NCBI GenBank assembly: GCA_000169395.1
Contig: AAXZ01000001.1
Location: 868,001-932,000, forward strand
Length of the DNA: 64,000 nucleotides
Direction: 5' to 3'
Origin: Rhodobacteraceae bacterium HTCC2150
GTDB lineage: Bacteria; Pseudomonadota; Alphaproteobacteria; Rhodobacterales; Rhodobacteraceae
A program made the position numbers and the translations under genes. The notes beneath the pieces are model-generated. The model had not been told where the DNA came from, ran no database searches, and worked only from the letters and a program-made list of their open reading frames with translations. Of this stretch, positions 49,932-59,818 are shown piece by piece. The first letter of the stretch is position 1; each line of letters begins with the position of its first letter.

Positions 49932-50855
49932 ATGGCACACTTTCTAGATATTCATAAAACAGACAAAGCCGCATTGCGCGGCATCATTGATCAGGCGCGT
50001 GGCATGAAAGATGCGCGCGGTGATGCTAGCAAAGGGGCATTGGATGCAGCATTGCCACTAGATGGTAAAATGGTCGCGATGATTTTTGAAAAACCGTCAA
50101 CGCGGACGCGCGTTTCATTTGATGTGGGCGTTCGCCAAATGGGCGGTCAATCGATGATTTTGTCAGGCGCTGATATGCAGTTGGGTCACGGCGAGACAAT
50201 TGCCGACACGGCAAAGGTTTTGTCGCGCTACGTGGATTTGATTATGATCCGTACGTTTGACGAAAATACGCTGTTGGAATTGGCCGAGGCATCTGACGTG
50301 CCGGTGATTAATGGCCTAACGGATCGTACGCATCCTTGTCAGATCATGGCGGACGTCATGACATATGAGGAACATAAGGGACCGATAAAAGGCAAAAAGG
50401 TGGTTTGGACAGGCGATGGTAACAACGTTTGTGCCAGCTTTCTACATGCAGCGGGTCAATTTGGTTTTGACTTTACCTATACCGGCCCTGAAACTCTGGA
50501 TCCAGAGGCCGAGTTTATTGAACTGGCTCGTAAGCAAGGCGTGAATGTAACGATTGATCGCAATGCCCAACGTGCTGTTGAGGGTGCTGATTTGATTGTC
50601 GCTGATACATGGGTTTCCATGCACGATCCGCAATCCAAACGAGAACGCCGCCACAACCAGTTGCGCCCCTACCGTGTTGACGATGCGTTGATGGCACAAG
50701 CGCCGAACGCATTGTTTATGCATTGCCTGCCAGCTCACCGCGAAGAAGAAGTGACCTCATCTGTAATGGACGGGCCACAATCAGTAATTTTTGATGAGGC
50801 AGAAAACCGACTGCATGTGCAAAAGGCAATTATGCGCTGGGCGCTGGACGTTTAG
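49932..50855 (+). CDS. argF: Ornithine carbamoyltransferase
   Basis: Makes citrulline from ornithine and carbamoyl phosphate, using the CarB product. The 307-residue enzyme carries the carbamoyl-phosphate site STRTR at 56-60, HPCQ at 134-137, and the ornithine-binding HCLP near residue 262. It is likely co-transcribed with argD. A perfect inverted repeat overlaps its stop and that of the convergent gene. Confidence 0.96.
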   Translation: MAHFLDIHKTDKAALRGIIDQARGMKDARGDASKGALDAALPLDGKMVAMIFEKPSTRTRVSFDVGVRQMGGQSMILSGADMQLGHGETIADTAKVLSRYVDLIMIRTFDENTLLELAEASDVPVINGLTDRTHPCQIMADVMTYEEHKGPIKGKKVVWTGDGNNVCASFLHAAGQFGFDFTYTGPETLDPEAEFIELARKQGVNVTIDRNAQRAVEGADLIVADTWVSMHDPQSKRERRHNQLRPYRVDDALMAQAPNALFMHCLPAHREEEVTSSVMDGPQSVIFDEAENRLHVQKAIMRWALDV

Positions 50856-50872
50856 AATTATACTCTAATTCT
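50854..50872. repeat. Inverted repeat spanning two convergent stop codons
   Basis: AGAATTA / TAATTCT, five-base loop TACTC. The left arm covers part of the argF stop and the right arm includes the stop of the minus-strand gene, so transcripts from both sides end in the same hairpin. AT-rich and without a T run, so termination is not certain. Confidence 0.5.
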
Positions 50873-51881
50873 GGCAAATGCCCTGCAATCGGACCCAATC
50901 AGCATCAGGCAACAAAGGTGGCGTAATTTCGTTTGCTAACGTATCGCCTTCTATCAATGCCAAGGTGGATTCCCCTAAAGGATCCAATGCATATGCAAAA
51001 GGTGTCGAGCGAAGCTGTGCTTGTTTGAAGCGATTCAAAAGAATTTCCATATTGGGCAAATTTGTCGCTTCGCTTAGAACATGCTCGGCGTAGGCGTCAG
51101 TGGCCTCTTTGGAAACGGCACCTGTTGTCAAAAGACGAAAACTGACTTTGATGCCACTAAAGCGTAAGAAACCTTCGAATGGGTCAAAATGTTCGTTGTG
51201 GACGAGCGCGGACAAAATGAACCCGGCGGCAACTTCGGGGCTTTCGTAGTCTTCAACAAGGGTTCTGTTCAATAGAACGAATCCCCCCGGTAAGTTGGTC
51301 GTGGTTGTCGTCATGCCGCGCATAACAAGCGCACTTCCTTCGCTTTTTACACCTAGGCGATCATAAAGGTCGGCTAATGTGCCAGCACTTCGGCGGCTGT
51401 GGCACGGGCTGCCTGCCAGTGTTTTTACATGTTCCAACATGGTGTTCCCAATCTCAGCCTTGGTCACGTTGGGCACAACTTTCAATGTCTGCAAAACCAA
51501 TTGTTCGGGCAAGGTGAACAGCGCAAATGCGCCTGCCGCCAACAGAAAGAAGGAAAAGATAAATATTCTAAGACGGCCTGGTCGAGGGCGCCGATTTTTG
51601 ATGACGCGACGCAGTTTTTCAATCGCACCAATCATGACTTCGTCATCAATCTCGATTGTTTCGTCACCCTCTTCGTCAGGGTGATAAATGGCGGGTCTAT
51701 GGCCTTTGTTTTGTCTTTTGACCGTTGGTAATGACCAATGGGCCAGTGCCGTGCCGTTTGACGCAGATATCACCAAAGAGTTTTGGCCAAGCGACACCAA
51801 CACGTCACGACGTTGCTCATCTGGCGATGCGCGCCAAATGCCTGTGGATTCCAATCGGTCGAATTCTTTTAAGGCCGTCAT
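50865..51881 (-). CDS. Membrane protein with a degenerate M48-like domain
   Basis: A 338-residue protein: a cytoplasmic N-terminal part of about 100 residues with an acidic loop, one membrane segment (about 104-124), and a C-terminal domain of about 200 residues outside. The segment SPEVAAGFILSALVHNEH (214-231) resembles the helix that carries HExxH in M48 peptidases (SPEEVAGVLAHEIGH type), but the HE pair is missing, so it would be an inactive homologue. This assignment is tentative. No function is claimed; it is convergent with argF. Confidence 0.55.
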   Translation of the reverse strand: MTALKEFDRLESTGIWRASPDEQRRDVLVSLGQNSLVISASNGTALAHWSLPTVKRQNKGHRPAIYHPDEEGDETIEIDDEVMIGAIEKLRRVIKNRRPRPGRLRIFIFSFFLLAAGAFALFTLPEQLVLQTLKVVPNVTKAEIGNTMLEHVKTLAGSPCHSRRSAGTLADLYDRLGVKSEGSALVMRGMTTTTTNLPGGFVLLNRTLVEDYESPEVAAGFILSALVHNEHFDPFEGFLRFSGIKVSFRLLTTGAVSKEATDAYAEHVLSEATNLPNMEILLNRFKQAQLRSTPFAYALDPLGESTLALIEGDTLANEITPPLLPDADWVRLQGICQN

Positions 51882-51950
51882 TGCGGCAATCTGCTCTTAT
51901 TGGTTATTGGGTGAGGCCACTATAAACTGGTTTTAGGGGCTGAACAACTT

Positions 51951-53579
51951 TCACAAGTCTTTGGCAACACCACGCAATTCAAACTTCTGGATTTTACCCG
52001 TGGATGTTTTAGGAAGTTCTTGGAAAATAACGCGTTTTGGGGTTTTAAAGCCTGCTAAACGTTCGCGCACGAATGTGATAACTTCGCTTTCGGTGGCGGT
52101 TTCGCCCTCTTTCAATTCAACAAAAGCACAAGGTACCTCGCCCCATTTATCGTCAGGTTTGGCGACAACGGCACATAATGAAATTGCCGGATGGTTCATC
52201 AGTGCACCTTCAACTTCGACTGATGAAATGTTTTCGCCACCTGATATGATGATATCTTTGGCGCGATCTGCGATTTGGATGTAGCCGTCGTCATGTTGAT
52301 TGGCCAAATCGCCGGAATGGAAATATCCACCCGCAAAGGCCTCTGCCGTAGCCTCTGGATTTTTCAAATACCCTTTCATCACGGAGTTCCCGCGGATCAT
52401 TATCTCGCCTTGTGTCGCACCGTCGCGGTTCACCGGCTGCATATCGCCGTCCAAAACGGCGATGTCTTCCATCATTGGAAAGGCCACGCCTTGGCGTGCT
52501 TTGATGTTGGCACGATCTGCCCCGTTAAGTTCGCCCCAACGTGTATCATCCCAAACGCATTCGGTAACGTGACCATAGGTTTCAGTCAGTCCATATACCT
52601 GCGTGATGTTGAACCCAAGGCTTTCAATTGCGGCAAGGGTTGCAGGTGCGGGTGGGGCACCTGCCGTAAACACCTCAACTGTGTGATCAAAGTCGCGACG
52701 ATCTTCATCTTTGGCGTTCACAATCATATTCAAAACAATCGGTGCGCCACCGAAATAAGCCACGCCCTCGTCGGCAATCGCATCATAAATGGCGGCAGGC
52801 GTAATATCGCGGCAACAAACTACCGTTCCCCCAAGAACAGGCATCATCCAAGTGTGGTTCCATCCGTTGCAATGAAATAGTGGAACGATCGTAAGATACT
52901 TGGGGTAAAGTTGCAGTCGCCAGCTAACAACCGTGCCCATAGTCATCAAATAAGCACCACGGTGGTGTGCGACGACACCTTTAGGGCGGCCAGTTGTGCC
53001 GGACGTATAGTTTAAGGAAATGCTTTCCCACTCATCCTCGGGCATTGTCCAAGGCGCATTTGGATCACCAGCAGCCAGCAAATCATCGTATGTCTCATAA
53101 CGACCTGTTGCAGGGAAACCTGCGCCTGCATCAGGCACCTCAATTACACGAGGTTTTTCGCCAGTCATATTTGCGATTGCCGCTTCGGCCAAAGGCAAAA
53201 ACTGTGTATCTACCAATAGCGCGACTGCTTCGCCGTGTTCTAAAATATAAGTGACAGTATCGGTGTCTAGGCGGATGTTGATCGTGTTCAGGACACCACC
53301 CATGGCGGGTACGGCAAAATGGGCCTCTACTTGAGCAGGGATATTGGGTAAAATGGTTGCCACAACATCACCGGGCGTGATCCCTTTCTTGCGCAATCCA
53401 TCTGCAAGAGAACTAACACGATTGTGGTATTGCGCGTAACTTAAGCGCAAATCTTGATAGACAAGGGCTGTACGGTCCGCAAAAACAATCGCTGCGCGTT
53501 GTAAATGCGATAGCGGGGTTAATGCGACGTGGTTTGCAGGGGTCCGGTCCAACCCTGTTTCATCATTCATCCAGCCCAT
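51951..53579 (-). CDS. Acyl-CoA synthetase (AMP-forming)
   Basis: A 542-residue member of the ANL superfamily that activates a carboxylic acid through an acyl-adenylate. The P-loop-like motif YTSGTTGRPKGVV, the adenylate-binding YGLTETYG and HSGDLA motifs and the C-terminal catalytic lysine in PKTSTGKIQKFEL are present. The chain length cannot be deduced; likeness to medium- or long-chain fatty acid ligases is likely. It may feed the beta-oxidation operon at 55-61.6 kb, but the two lie in different transcription units. Two nearby ATGs (53579 and 53570) could be the start. Confidence 0.9.
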   Translation of the reverse strand: MGWMNDETGLDRTPANHVALTPLSHLQRAAIVFADRTALVYQDLRLSYAQYHNRVSSLADGLRKKGITPGDVVATILPNIPAQVEAHFAVPAMGGVLNTINIRLDTDTVTYILEHGEAVALLVDTQFLPLAEAAIANMTGEKPRVIEVPDAGAGFPATGRYETYDDLLAAGDPNAPWTMPEDEWESISLNYTSGTTGRPKGVVAHHRGAYLMTMGTVVSWRLQLYPKYLTIVPLFHCNGWNHTWMMPVLGGTVVCCRDITPAAIYDAIADEGVAYFGGAPIVLNMIVNAKDEDRRDFDHTVEVFTAGAPPAPATLAAIESLGFNITQVYGLTETYGHVTECVWDDTRWGELNGADRANIKARQGVAFPMMEDIAVLDGDMQPVNRDGATQGEIMIRGNSVMKGYLKNPEATAEAFAGGYFHSGDLANQHDDGYIQIADRAKDIIISGGENISSVEVEGALMNHPAISLCAVVAKPDDKWGEVPCAFVELKEGETATESEVITFVRERLAGFKTPKRVIFQELPKTSTGKIQKFELRGVAKDL

Positions 53580-53734
53580 AACAAATCCTCAGCCTAGTGG
53601 TTAACTACGACTCTACTATTGGCAAAAAGAGGATGCGTTGGAAAGGGGTTTTGAATTCCGACGTTACGTTTGAAAATCCTTTTATCTGTCAAAGATTGCT
53701 TTCACAAACCGTGGTCGCGACTTAGGTTGTTTTC

Positions 53735-54382
53735 ATGATAATTTCTCATGGCCGAAAATACATCTTTGTACATATTCCAAAAACTGGCGGCACTTCTATG
53801 GCGCTGGCTTTGGAAAGCCGTGCGCAAAAAGACGATATTATGATCGGCGATACGCCCAAAGCACTCAAACGTCGGCGGCGGTTGAAGGACGTGAAATCAT
53901 CAGGGCGCCTTTGGAAACATTCGCGCTTGATCGATGTTTACGGGCTGATCAGTGATGCAGAGATCGCCGATTTTCATGTATTTACAATGGTACGAAATCC
54001 CTGGGATCGCATGGTCAGTTATTACAATTGGCTTAAGGGTCAAGGCTTTGATAATCCAGCTGTAATAGCAGCCAAAACACTGGAATTTAGCGATTTTATT
54101 CGCGATTCCGCAGTTGTTTCTTCGCTTCAACAGAACCCTTATTCAAGCTATGTCAAAGATCGATTTGGTCAGGATCAATGTAATTTTTATATACGCTTGG
54201 AGAACCTATCCGAAGATGTTCCAAAGCTTGAAAAAACGCTGGGCGTAAAAATTGGTCCACTTCCGGTATCGAACCAATCCAAACGGAAACAAGATTACCG
54301 TCTTGCATATTCAACCGCTGATCAGGCGTGGATAAATGAACTTTGCGCTGAAGATATCGCGCAGTTTGGGTATCGGTTTTGA
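53735..54382 (+). CDS. Sulfotransferase family protein
   Basis: A 215-residue protein with the PAPS-binding 5'-phosphosulfate loop IPKTGGTS (14-21) and the 3'-phosphate motif RNPWDRMVSYY. The family transfers sulfate to carbohydrate or other acceptors. PAPS could come from the sat/cysC product. The acceptor is unknown; some proteins of this short type may not be enzymes. The start ATG is preceded by a weak ribosome site. Confidence 0.85.
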   Translation: MIISHGRKYIFVHIPKTGGTSMALALESRAQKDDIMIGDTPKALKRRRRLKDVKSSGRLWKHSRLIDVYGLISDAEIADFHVFTMVRNPWDRMVSYYNWLKGQGFDNPAVIAAKTLEFSDFIRDSAVVSSLQQNPYSSYVKDRFGQDQCNFYIRLENLSEDVPKLEKTLGVKIGPLPVSNQSKRKQDYRLAYSTADQAWINELCAEDIAQFGYRF

Positions 54383-54500
54383 TGCTTTAAAAAAGGTGGG
54401 AAAAGTCGAAATGCCCAACTTATTTCACAATTACCCCTCAACTTCGCCTTTTGCCTTTAGTTAACCTAACGGAAGTCTGCTAAGGCAGGAAGGAACTAGA

Positions 54501-55223
54501 ATGCCACTTTTTGGTTTGCCACGGTTAACGTTTGGAAGATCGTCGTCCGTGACAGAAGAGAATTTCGATACGCAAAATGACGTATCGGCTGCACCGCCTG
54601 ATTATGTCGGCGATGCGGGTGGTATTGTATGCGATACTTTGATCGGCAGGTCGCGTGGCTGGCTGCAGGCGGATGAAATTCAAGTTGGCGACAAGGTCTT
54701 GATGGCAGACATGGTTTGGCAAAAGGTTGTTAGCGTCGCAAGCAGTCACCTTTGGTCCGGATCTGCGACATGCCCAGCACCCGCATGTCCCTTGTTTGTG
54801 CCCTCGTGGGTTTTGGGAAACTCTGAGCCAATGACGTTGTTACCCGAGCAATATGTTTTGTTTGAAGACATTGAGGTTGGCGATTTGATCGGGGAAGAAG
54901 GTGTTTATATCAAAGCCGAACATCTTGAGGGTTTCTTTGGTATATATCGATTTTCGCCTGCAGAACCCGTTGCTGTAATTCACTTAGAATTTGAGGATCC
55001 GGAAATTGTTATGGTGCAAGGTGGCACCAAGGTTTTGTGCCCTCATGGTATCGTTCACCGTGGCAAAATGGGTGAAATAACGGATACTGATTTGATCAAC
55101 GACCCCCTCGCACCGGCCATGGGCATCATGGCTTTGGATGCGAAACAGGCCCAACATTTACTGTCGAGCCTGTATCGGCAAACTGCCACCAGTAGGGTCG
55201 ATCCCTCACTTTACGTGGCTTAA
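54501..55223 (+). CDS. Hint-domain protein
   Basis: A 240-residue protein dominated by a Hedgehog/intein-type (Hint) domain. C44 in GIVCDTLI would be the nucleophile, followed by the LQADEIQVGDKVL strand and a late GGTKVLCPHG segment. Roseobacters often carry several such proteins, many at the ends of repeat-rich exoproteins; this one is small and free-standing, with no repeat partner. No signal peptide is visible. It stops three bases from the convergent fadJ-like gene. Confidence 0.85.
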   Translation: MPLFGLPRLTFGRSSSVTEENFDTQNDVSAAPPDYVGDAGGIVCDTLIGRSRGWLQADEIQVGDKVLMADMVWQKVVSVASSHLWSGSATCPAPACPLFVPSWVLGNSEPMTLLPEQYVLFEDIEVGDLIGEEGVYIKAEHLEGFFGIYRFSPAEPVAVIHLEFEDPEIVMVQGGTKVLCPHGIVHRGKMGEITDTDLINDPLAPAMGIMALDAKQAQHLLSSLYRQTATSRVDPSLYVA

Positions 55224-55226
55224 TCT

Positions 55227-57425
55227 TTAGGCGGCTGTTGGTTGCGAAAAACGATCGTAGAAACCTTCGCCTTTATCAGCAAGTGAGCGCAATAGGGCAG
55301 GTGCCGTAAAACGATCGCCGTAGGTTCGGGTCAAGTGTTCACAAATTTCTACGGCTTTGGCGGCGCCAATCATATCCAACCAACTAAGCGGTCCACCGGA
55401 CCATGGGGCAAACCCCCAGCCCAAAATAGCCCCAACATCACCTTCACGAATATCCGTCAAAACGCCGTCTTCCAATGCGCGAACCGCCTCAAGCGCTTGT
55501 GCCATCATCAAGCGGTTTTGTACGTCATTTAGGGATGGTTGAGAACTGTCCACAGGATATTTATCCCCAATGATCTGTGTAAGGCCAGTACGTTTCCCTT
55601 TAGAATCATAGTCATAAAAACCAGCGTTCGACTTACGACCCAAACGACCCTCGGACTCCATCCAAAAAATGATTTCATCCACAACACCATCTGGATAAGA
55701 ATCTCCCATAGCGGCTTTCGTTGCGCGGGCGATTTTTGCCCCTAAATCAATGGAGGTTTCATCAACCAATTGAAGTGGGCCCAATGGCATGCCCAGCATT
55801 TTAGCGCCGTTTTCAATGAATGCTGGTGCCACACCTTCGCCAAGCATGCGAATACCCTCGTTGATGTAAGGAATGATGCAACGGTTTGCATAAAAGAACC
55901 GCGCGTCGTTCACAACGATTGGAGTTTTTCGAATCTGGCGTACGTAATCCAACGCTTTGGCAACGGCGCGATCACCTGTATCGCGACCTTTGATGATTTC
56001 AACCAATAACATTTTTTCCACAGGACTAAAGAAGTGAATGCCAATGAACTGTTCTGGTCGTTTGCTTGCACGTGCTAAATCGGTGATGGGCAGTGTTGAT
56101 GTGTTGGTCGCAAAGATACAATCTTGGCCAACAACGGCCTCGACCTTTGCGGTAACTTCAGCTTTGATTTTAGGGTCTTCAAAAACCGCCTCAACGATTA
56201 AATCGGAACCTTTCAACGCATCATAATCTGTCGTGGCCGTAATCAACGCCATGACCGCGACCTTTTTCTCAGGTGACGTTTTCTTGCGCTTTATTCCTTG
56301 ATCCAGATACGCCTCGACATAGGCTTTGCCTTTGTCAGCGGAATCTTGGTTTTGATCAATTAACACAACTTCAATACCAGCCATCGCTGAAACCAGCGCA
56401 ATGCCCGCACCCATCATGCCAGCACCCATTACGCCAACTTTGGATACCTTTTGATCTGGCACATCAACAGGACGAACCGCACCCTTTTCCAGGGCTTCTT
56501 TGTTGATGAATAGGGACCGGATCATGTTTGTAGAAGACGGGTTCATCAAAACATTGGTGAACCAACGCGCCTCAATCTTCAGTGCGGTGTCAAAAGGAAC
56601 CAACGCACCCTCGTAAACCGCTGAAAGCAGGGCCTTGGCCGCAGGGTAAACACCCTTTGTATTCCCATTTACCATTGCAGATGCCCCAACATAGGTCATG
56701 AACCCAGCTGGGTTATATGGGGCGCCACCTGGCATTTTGTACCCTTTGGCATCCCAAACTTTAACGCAATCAGCATCTGTCGCATTGGCAACCCATTCAC
56801 GCGCGGCGGCCAATGGATCGGCGACAACCTCGTGCACCAATCCAGCAACCTTTGCCTTAGCAGGATCAACCAGTTTCCCCTCAAGCAGATAAGGACTTGC
56901 CGCCATAGCACCCATCAGACGAACAAGTCGTGTCGTGCCACCGGCACCTGGGAAAATGCCTACTTTGATTTCGGGCAATCCAATCTTGGCCTTGGGATTG
57001 TCAGCGGCAAAAATACGATGACAAGAAAGGGGTAATTCTAGCCCAATTCCAAGGGCCGTGCCGGGCAGGGCCGCAGCGATCGGTTTGCCACCCTTTTTGG
57101 TTTTCGGATCCATTCCCGCCAGCTCGATTTTTCTCAAAAGGCGGTGAATGTTCATGACGCCATCAAACAGCCCCTTGGCAGGGTTATCGCCTGCCATGGT
57201 TTTCATTTTGGCGATAATATTCAAATCCATTCCACCGGCAAAACTGCCAGCCTTACCAGATGTAATAACCACGCCTTTGATGGCCTCATCATTCAAAACG
57301 GTATCGATCAAAGCCTCTAAATCAACAAAGCCCTGATCGCTCATGACGTTCATGGATTTTCCGATGGTATCCCATGTGATGATTGCGACGCCGTCGGCGC
57401 CTGTTTCTAAACTAAAATCGCTCAT
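55227..57425 (-). CDS. FadJ/FadB-like 3-hydroxyacyl-CoA dehydrogenase and enoyl-CoA hydratase
   Basis: A 732-residue multifunctional beta-oxidation enzyme. The N-terminal crotonase part (about 1-310) has the oxyanion-hole SGKAGSFAGGMDL and GTALGIGLELPLSCH motifs; the dehydrogenase part has the NAD motif GVMGAGMMGAGIA at about 331-343 and FIGIHFFSPVEKM. It hydrates enoyl-CoA and oxidises the hydroxyacyl-CoA. It is the last gene of the MerR-regulated operon; its ATG overlaps the stop of the cupin gene by four bases. Confidence 0.93.
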   Translation of the reverse strand: MSDFSLETGADGVAIITWDTIGKSMNVMSDQGFVDLEALIDTVLNDEAIKGVVITSGKAGSFAGGMDLNIIAKMKTMAGDNPAKGLFDGVMNIHRLLRKIELAGMDPKTKKGGKPIAAALPGTALGIGLELPLSCHRIFAADNPKAKIGLPEIKVGIFPGAGGTTRLVRLMGAMAASPYLLEGKLVDPAKAKVAGLVHEVVADPLAAAREWVANATDADCVKVWDAKGYKMPGGAPYNPAGFMTYVGASAMVNGNTKGVYPAAKALLSAVYEGALVPFDTALKIEARWFTNVLMNPSSTNMIRSLFINKEALEKGAVRPVDVPDQKVSKVGVMGAGMMGAGIALVSAMAGIEVVLIDQNQDSADKGKAYVEAYLDQGIKRKKTSPEKKVAVMALITATTDYDALKGSDLIVEAVFEDPKIKAEVTAKVEAVVGQDCIFATNTSTLPITDLARASKRPEQFIGIHFFSPVEKMLLVEIIKGRDTGDRAVAKALDYVRQIRKTPIVVNDARFFYANRCIIPYINEGIRMLGEGVAPAFIENGAKMLGMPLGPLQLVDETSIDLGAKIARATKAAMGDSYPDGVVDEIIFWMESEGRLGRKSNAGFYDYDSKGKRTGLTQIIGDKYPVDSSQPSLNDVQNRLMMAQALEAVRALEDGVLTDIREGDVGAILGWGFAPWSGGPLSWLDMIGAAKAVEICEHLTRTYGDRFTAPALLRSLADKGEGFYDRFSQPTAA

Positions 57426-57895
57426 GATTTGTCCTCCTCGATGGGAGAGCCATCTTTCTTGGTGAAATTGAAACCGGATTGATCGACCGTAACTTTCATG
57501 TCGATATCACTGTAATGGGCGCGTTCGGTTGGCGTATGTGTTCCAACAACGACAAAGGTAGCAGGCGAATTTGTTTTGTTTACGAGGTGATGACCATTCG
57601 CGTCACCGGCAGGAAATGCGGCTGTTTCCCCCACATGCAGGTCAGTTTCTCCGTGTTCATCTATAAGCGTGCAAACGCCTGACGTTACGACCAAAAATTC
57701 GTCTTGGTTTTCGTGCCAATGGCGCAGGGATGACAAGGCGCCTGGGGCCAATGTTACAAGGTTGGCGCCAAATTGGGTCAAACCGCTTGCCTTAGATAGG
57801 CTTTGTTGGCTGCGACCATCCATTTGTGCGGATAGTTTTCCGGGATAAGAGGAACCAGTTTTTACGGGGATTACGCTGTGATCAATTTTCGGCAT
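57422..57895 (-). CDS. Cupin-domain protein inside the beta-oxidation operon
   Basis: A 157-residue single-domain cupin (residues about 25-130). The metal-binding pattern HWHENQDEFLVVTSG is followed by the second cupin motif (FPAGDANGHHLVN). Relatives are often small-molecule or oxidoreductase accessory enzymes; the substrate is unknown. Its ATG overlaps the thiolase stop (TAATG) and its stop overlaps the fadJ-like ATG, so it is translated as part of the operon. The ATG is at 57895; a longer frame into the thiolase is rejected. Confidence 0.9.
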   Translation of the reverse strand: MPKIDHSVIPVKTGSSYPGKLSAQMDGRSQQSLSKASGLTQFGANLVTLAPGALSSLRHWHENQDEFLVVTSGVCTLIDEHGETDLHVGETAAFPAGDANGHHLVNKTNSPATFVVVGTHTPTERAHYSDIDMKVTVDQSGFNFTKKDGSPIEEDKS

Positions 57896-59106
57896 TATAC
57901 ACGCTCGATTATGGTTGCGGCACCCATGCCTGATGCGATGCACAGTGTGGCCAAGCCAACCTCTTTGTCGCTGCGTTCCAATTCGTCCAGCAATGTGCCG
58001 ATGATGATGGCACCTGTGGCACCAAGTGGGTGACCCATGGCAATAGAGCCGCCATTCACGTTTACTTTGTCGGCATCAACATCAAAGGCCTGCATAAAGC
58101 GCAGAACAACCGAAGCGAAAGCTTCATTAACCTCAAACAAATCAATGTCACCAATTGTCATGCCATGATCGGCCAAAATTTTCTGGGTCACGGGAACCGG
58201 GCCTGTCAACATGATCGTCGGTTCAGTACCGATTTTGGCAGTTGCGCGAATGCGTGCGCGGGGTTTTAGGCCATTGGCAACGCCGAACTCTTTGGATCCA
58301 ATCAAAACGGCCGCAGAGCCATCCACGATACCTGAGGAATTTCCAGCGTGGTGAATGTGGTTAATTTTTTCCAATTCAGGGTACTTCATCAACGCGACTT
58401 TGTTAAAGCCGGGCATGGCCTCACCCATCATTTGGAAAGATGCATTTAATGCGCCCAAGCCCTGCATGTCGGTGCTAGGTCGCATGTATTCATCATGGTC
58501 TAAAATTGTTAACCCGTTGATGTCTTTGACGGGAATAACCGATTTTGAAAACCGATTGTCTGCCCATGCAGCGGCAGCACGTCTTTGGCTTTCGACCGCC
58601 AATGCATCAGCATCATCCCGCGAAAATCCATATTTCGTAGCAATCAGATCAGCAGAAATGCCTTGCGGAACGAAATAAGTGTTCATGGCAATTGAGGGGT
58701 CAACAGCAATCGCGGCGCCATCTGACCCCATGGCCACACGACCCATCATTTCAACACCGCCTGCAATATAGGCTGAACCCGCGCCGCCGCGCACTTGGTT
58801 TGCGGCCAGATTTACGGCCTCCATACCTGATGCACAGAAACGATTGATTGATAAACCTGGTATGCTTTCGTCTAAATTGGAGGCCAAAACAGCGGTACGT
58901 GCCAAGCAGCCGCCTTGTTCGCCGACTTGTGTAACGTTGCCCAAAATGACGTCTTCAACGGCATGCCCCTGCAATCCATTTCGCTCATGTATTGCATTCA
59001 GCGAAACGGCGGCCAATCGGGCGCTTGTTACTTCGTGCAGGGATCCGTCTTTGCGGCCTTTGCCGCGCGGCGTACGAACAGCGTCATAAATATAGGCTTC
59101 GGTCAT
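57895..59106 (-). CDS. Acetyl-CoA C-acyltransferase (thiolase)
   Basis: A 403-residue thiolase that cleaves 3-ketoacyl-CoA in beta-oxidation. The nucleophile C91 lies in NRFCASGMEAVN; the His motif GHPLGATGA and the C-terminal CIASGMGAA are present. Two ATGs occur in tandem, at 59109 and 59106; the second has the better spacing from AAAGGA. The partner dehydrogenase/hydratase is two genes downstream. It is likely a FadA-like member of the operon. Confidence 0.93.
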   Translation of the reverse strand: MTEAYIYDAVRTPRGKGRKDGSLHEVTSARLAAVSLNAIHERNGLQGHAVEDVILGNVTQVGEQGGCLARTAVLASNLDESIPGLSINRFCASGMEAVNLAANQVRGGAGSAYIAGGVEMMGRVAMGSDGAAIAVDPSIAMNTYFVPQGISADLIATKYGFSRDDADALAVESQRRAAAAWADNRFSKSVIPVKDINGLTILDHDEYMRPSTDMQGLGALNASFQMMGEAMPGFNKVALMKYPELEKINHIHHAGNSSGIVDGSAAVLIGSKEFGVANGLKPRARIRATAKIGTEPTIMLTGPVPVTQKILADHGMTIGDIDLFEVNEAFASVVLRFMQAFDVDADKVNVNGGSIAMGHPLGATGAIIIGTLLDELERSDKEVGLATLCIASGMGAATIIERV

Positions 59107-59123
59107 CATTATTCCTTTGGATA

Positions 59124-59765
59124 TTAGGCGCGGTCGGCGGGGCTGCCGGGCATCAGGTCATACGGGTGTGCCCATCCAGGTTGTTCGGACAAGCGGGTTA
59201 ACCATGCGTCTATGTTTGGAAATTCCTTGCGATCAAATCCAAATGGTTCTGGGTAGTAAAGGTAACCACAGCAAGAAATGTCCGCGATCGTGGCGTGATC
59301 ACCAACAACCCATTCGCGTCCTTCAAGATGTTCATCCAAAACTTTGTAGGCTGCATTAAGACGGCCTTTGTTAAAGGCAATAACTTCTTGTGGGCGCTTG
59401 GCTTCGGGCAGAAAATTCATCAAAAACCGTGTTGGGCCAGCCATAGAAGACAGCTTGTGATTATCCCAAAGAACCCAACGCAAAACCTCGCGGCGTTCTT
59501 CGGGTGTTTTGCCTGTCAATTTTCCAGACAGATGCACGACATAATCTTGGATAGCCCCAGATTGTGTTAGGTGGTAATCATGATCTGTGTCGATCAACAT
59601 CGGCACTTCGCCCATCACATTCAGCGCGCGATATTCTTCGGATCGCGCTTCGCCGTTGAAAAAGTCGACATAAACAGGCTCCCACTCAAGACCAGCCATA
59701 TTTAGCGATAAGGCGGCTTTATAGGCGTTTCCGCTCTCGCCAAAACAATACAATTTCAAAGTCAT
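59124..59765 (-). CDS. Glutathione S-transferase family protein
   Basis: A 213-residue GST with the N-terminal thioredoxin-like domain (LYCFGESGNAYKAALSL), the glutathione-binding GEVPMLIDTDH segment and the C-terminal helical domain (VGDHATIADISCCGYL). It could detoxify reactive acyl products or act as an isomerase. It lies between acyl-CoA dehydrogenase and thiolase in the operon, which is unusual but clear from strand and spacing. Confidence 0.9.
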   Translation of the reverse strand: MTLKLYCFGESGNAYKAALSLNMAGLEWEPVYVDFFNGEARSEEYRALNVMGEVPMLIDTDHDYHLTQSGAIQDYVVHLSGKLTGKTPEERREVLRWVLWDNHKLSSMAGPTRFLMNFLPEAKRPQEVIAFNKGRLNAAYKVLDEHLEGREWVVGDHATIADISCCGYLYYPEPFGFDRKEFPNIDAWLTRLSEQPGWAHPYDLMPGSPADRA

Positions 59766-59818
59766 ATGAATTCTCCGTCTTAGAAAAGTGGCCTGAAATT
59801 AAGAATTGCAGGTCGTAA

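Noticed and set aside
54501-55223. Calling the Hint protein an intein or part of a toxin system
   Set aside because: No extein or toxin domain and no conserved C-terminal HN splice site; kept as a plain Hint-domain protein.
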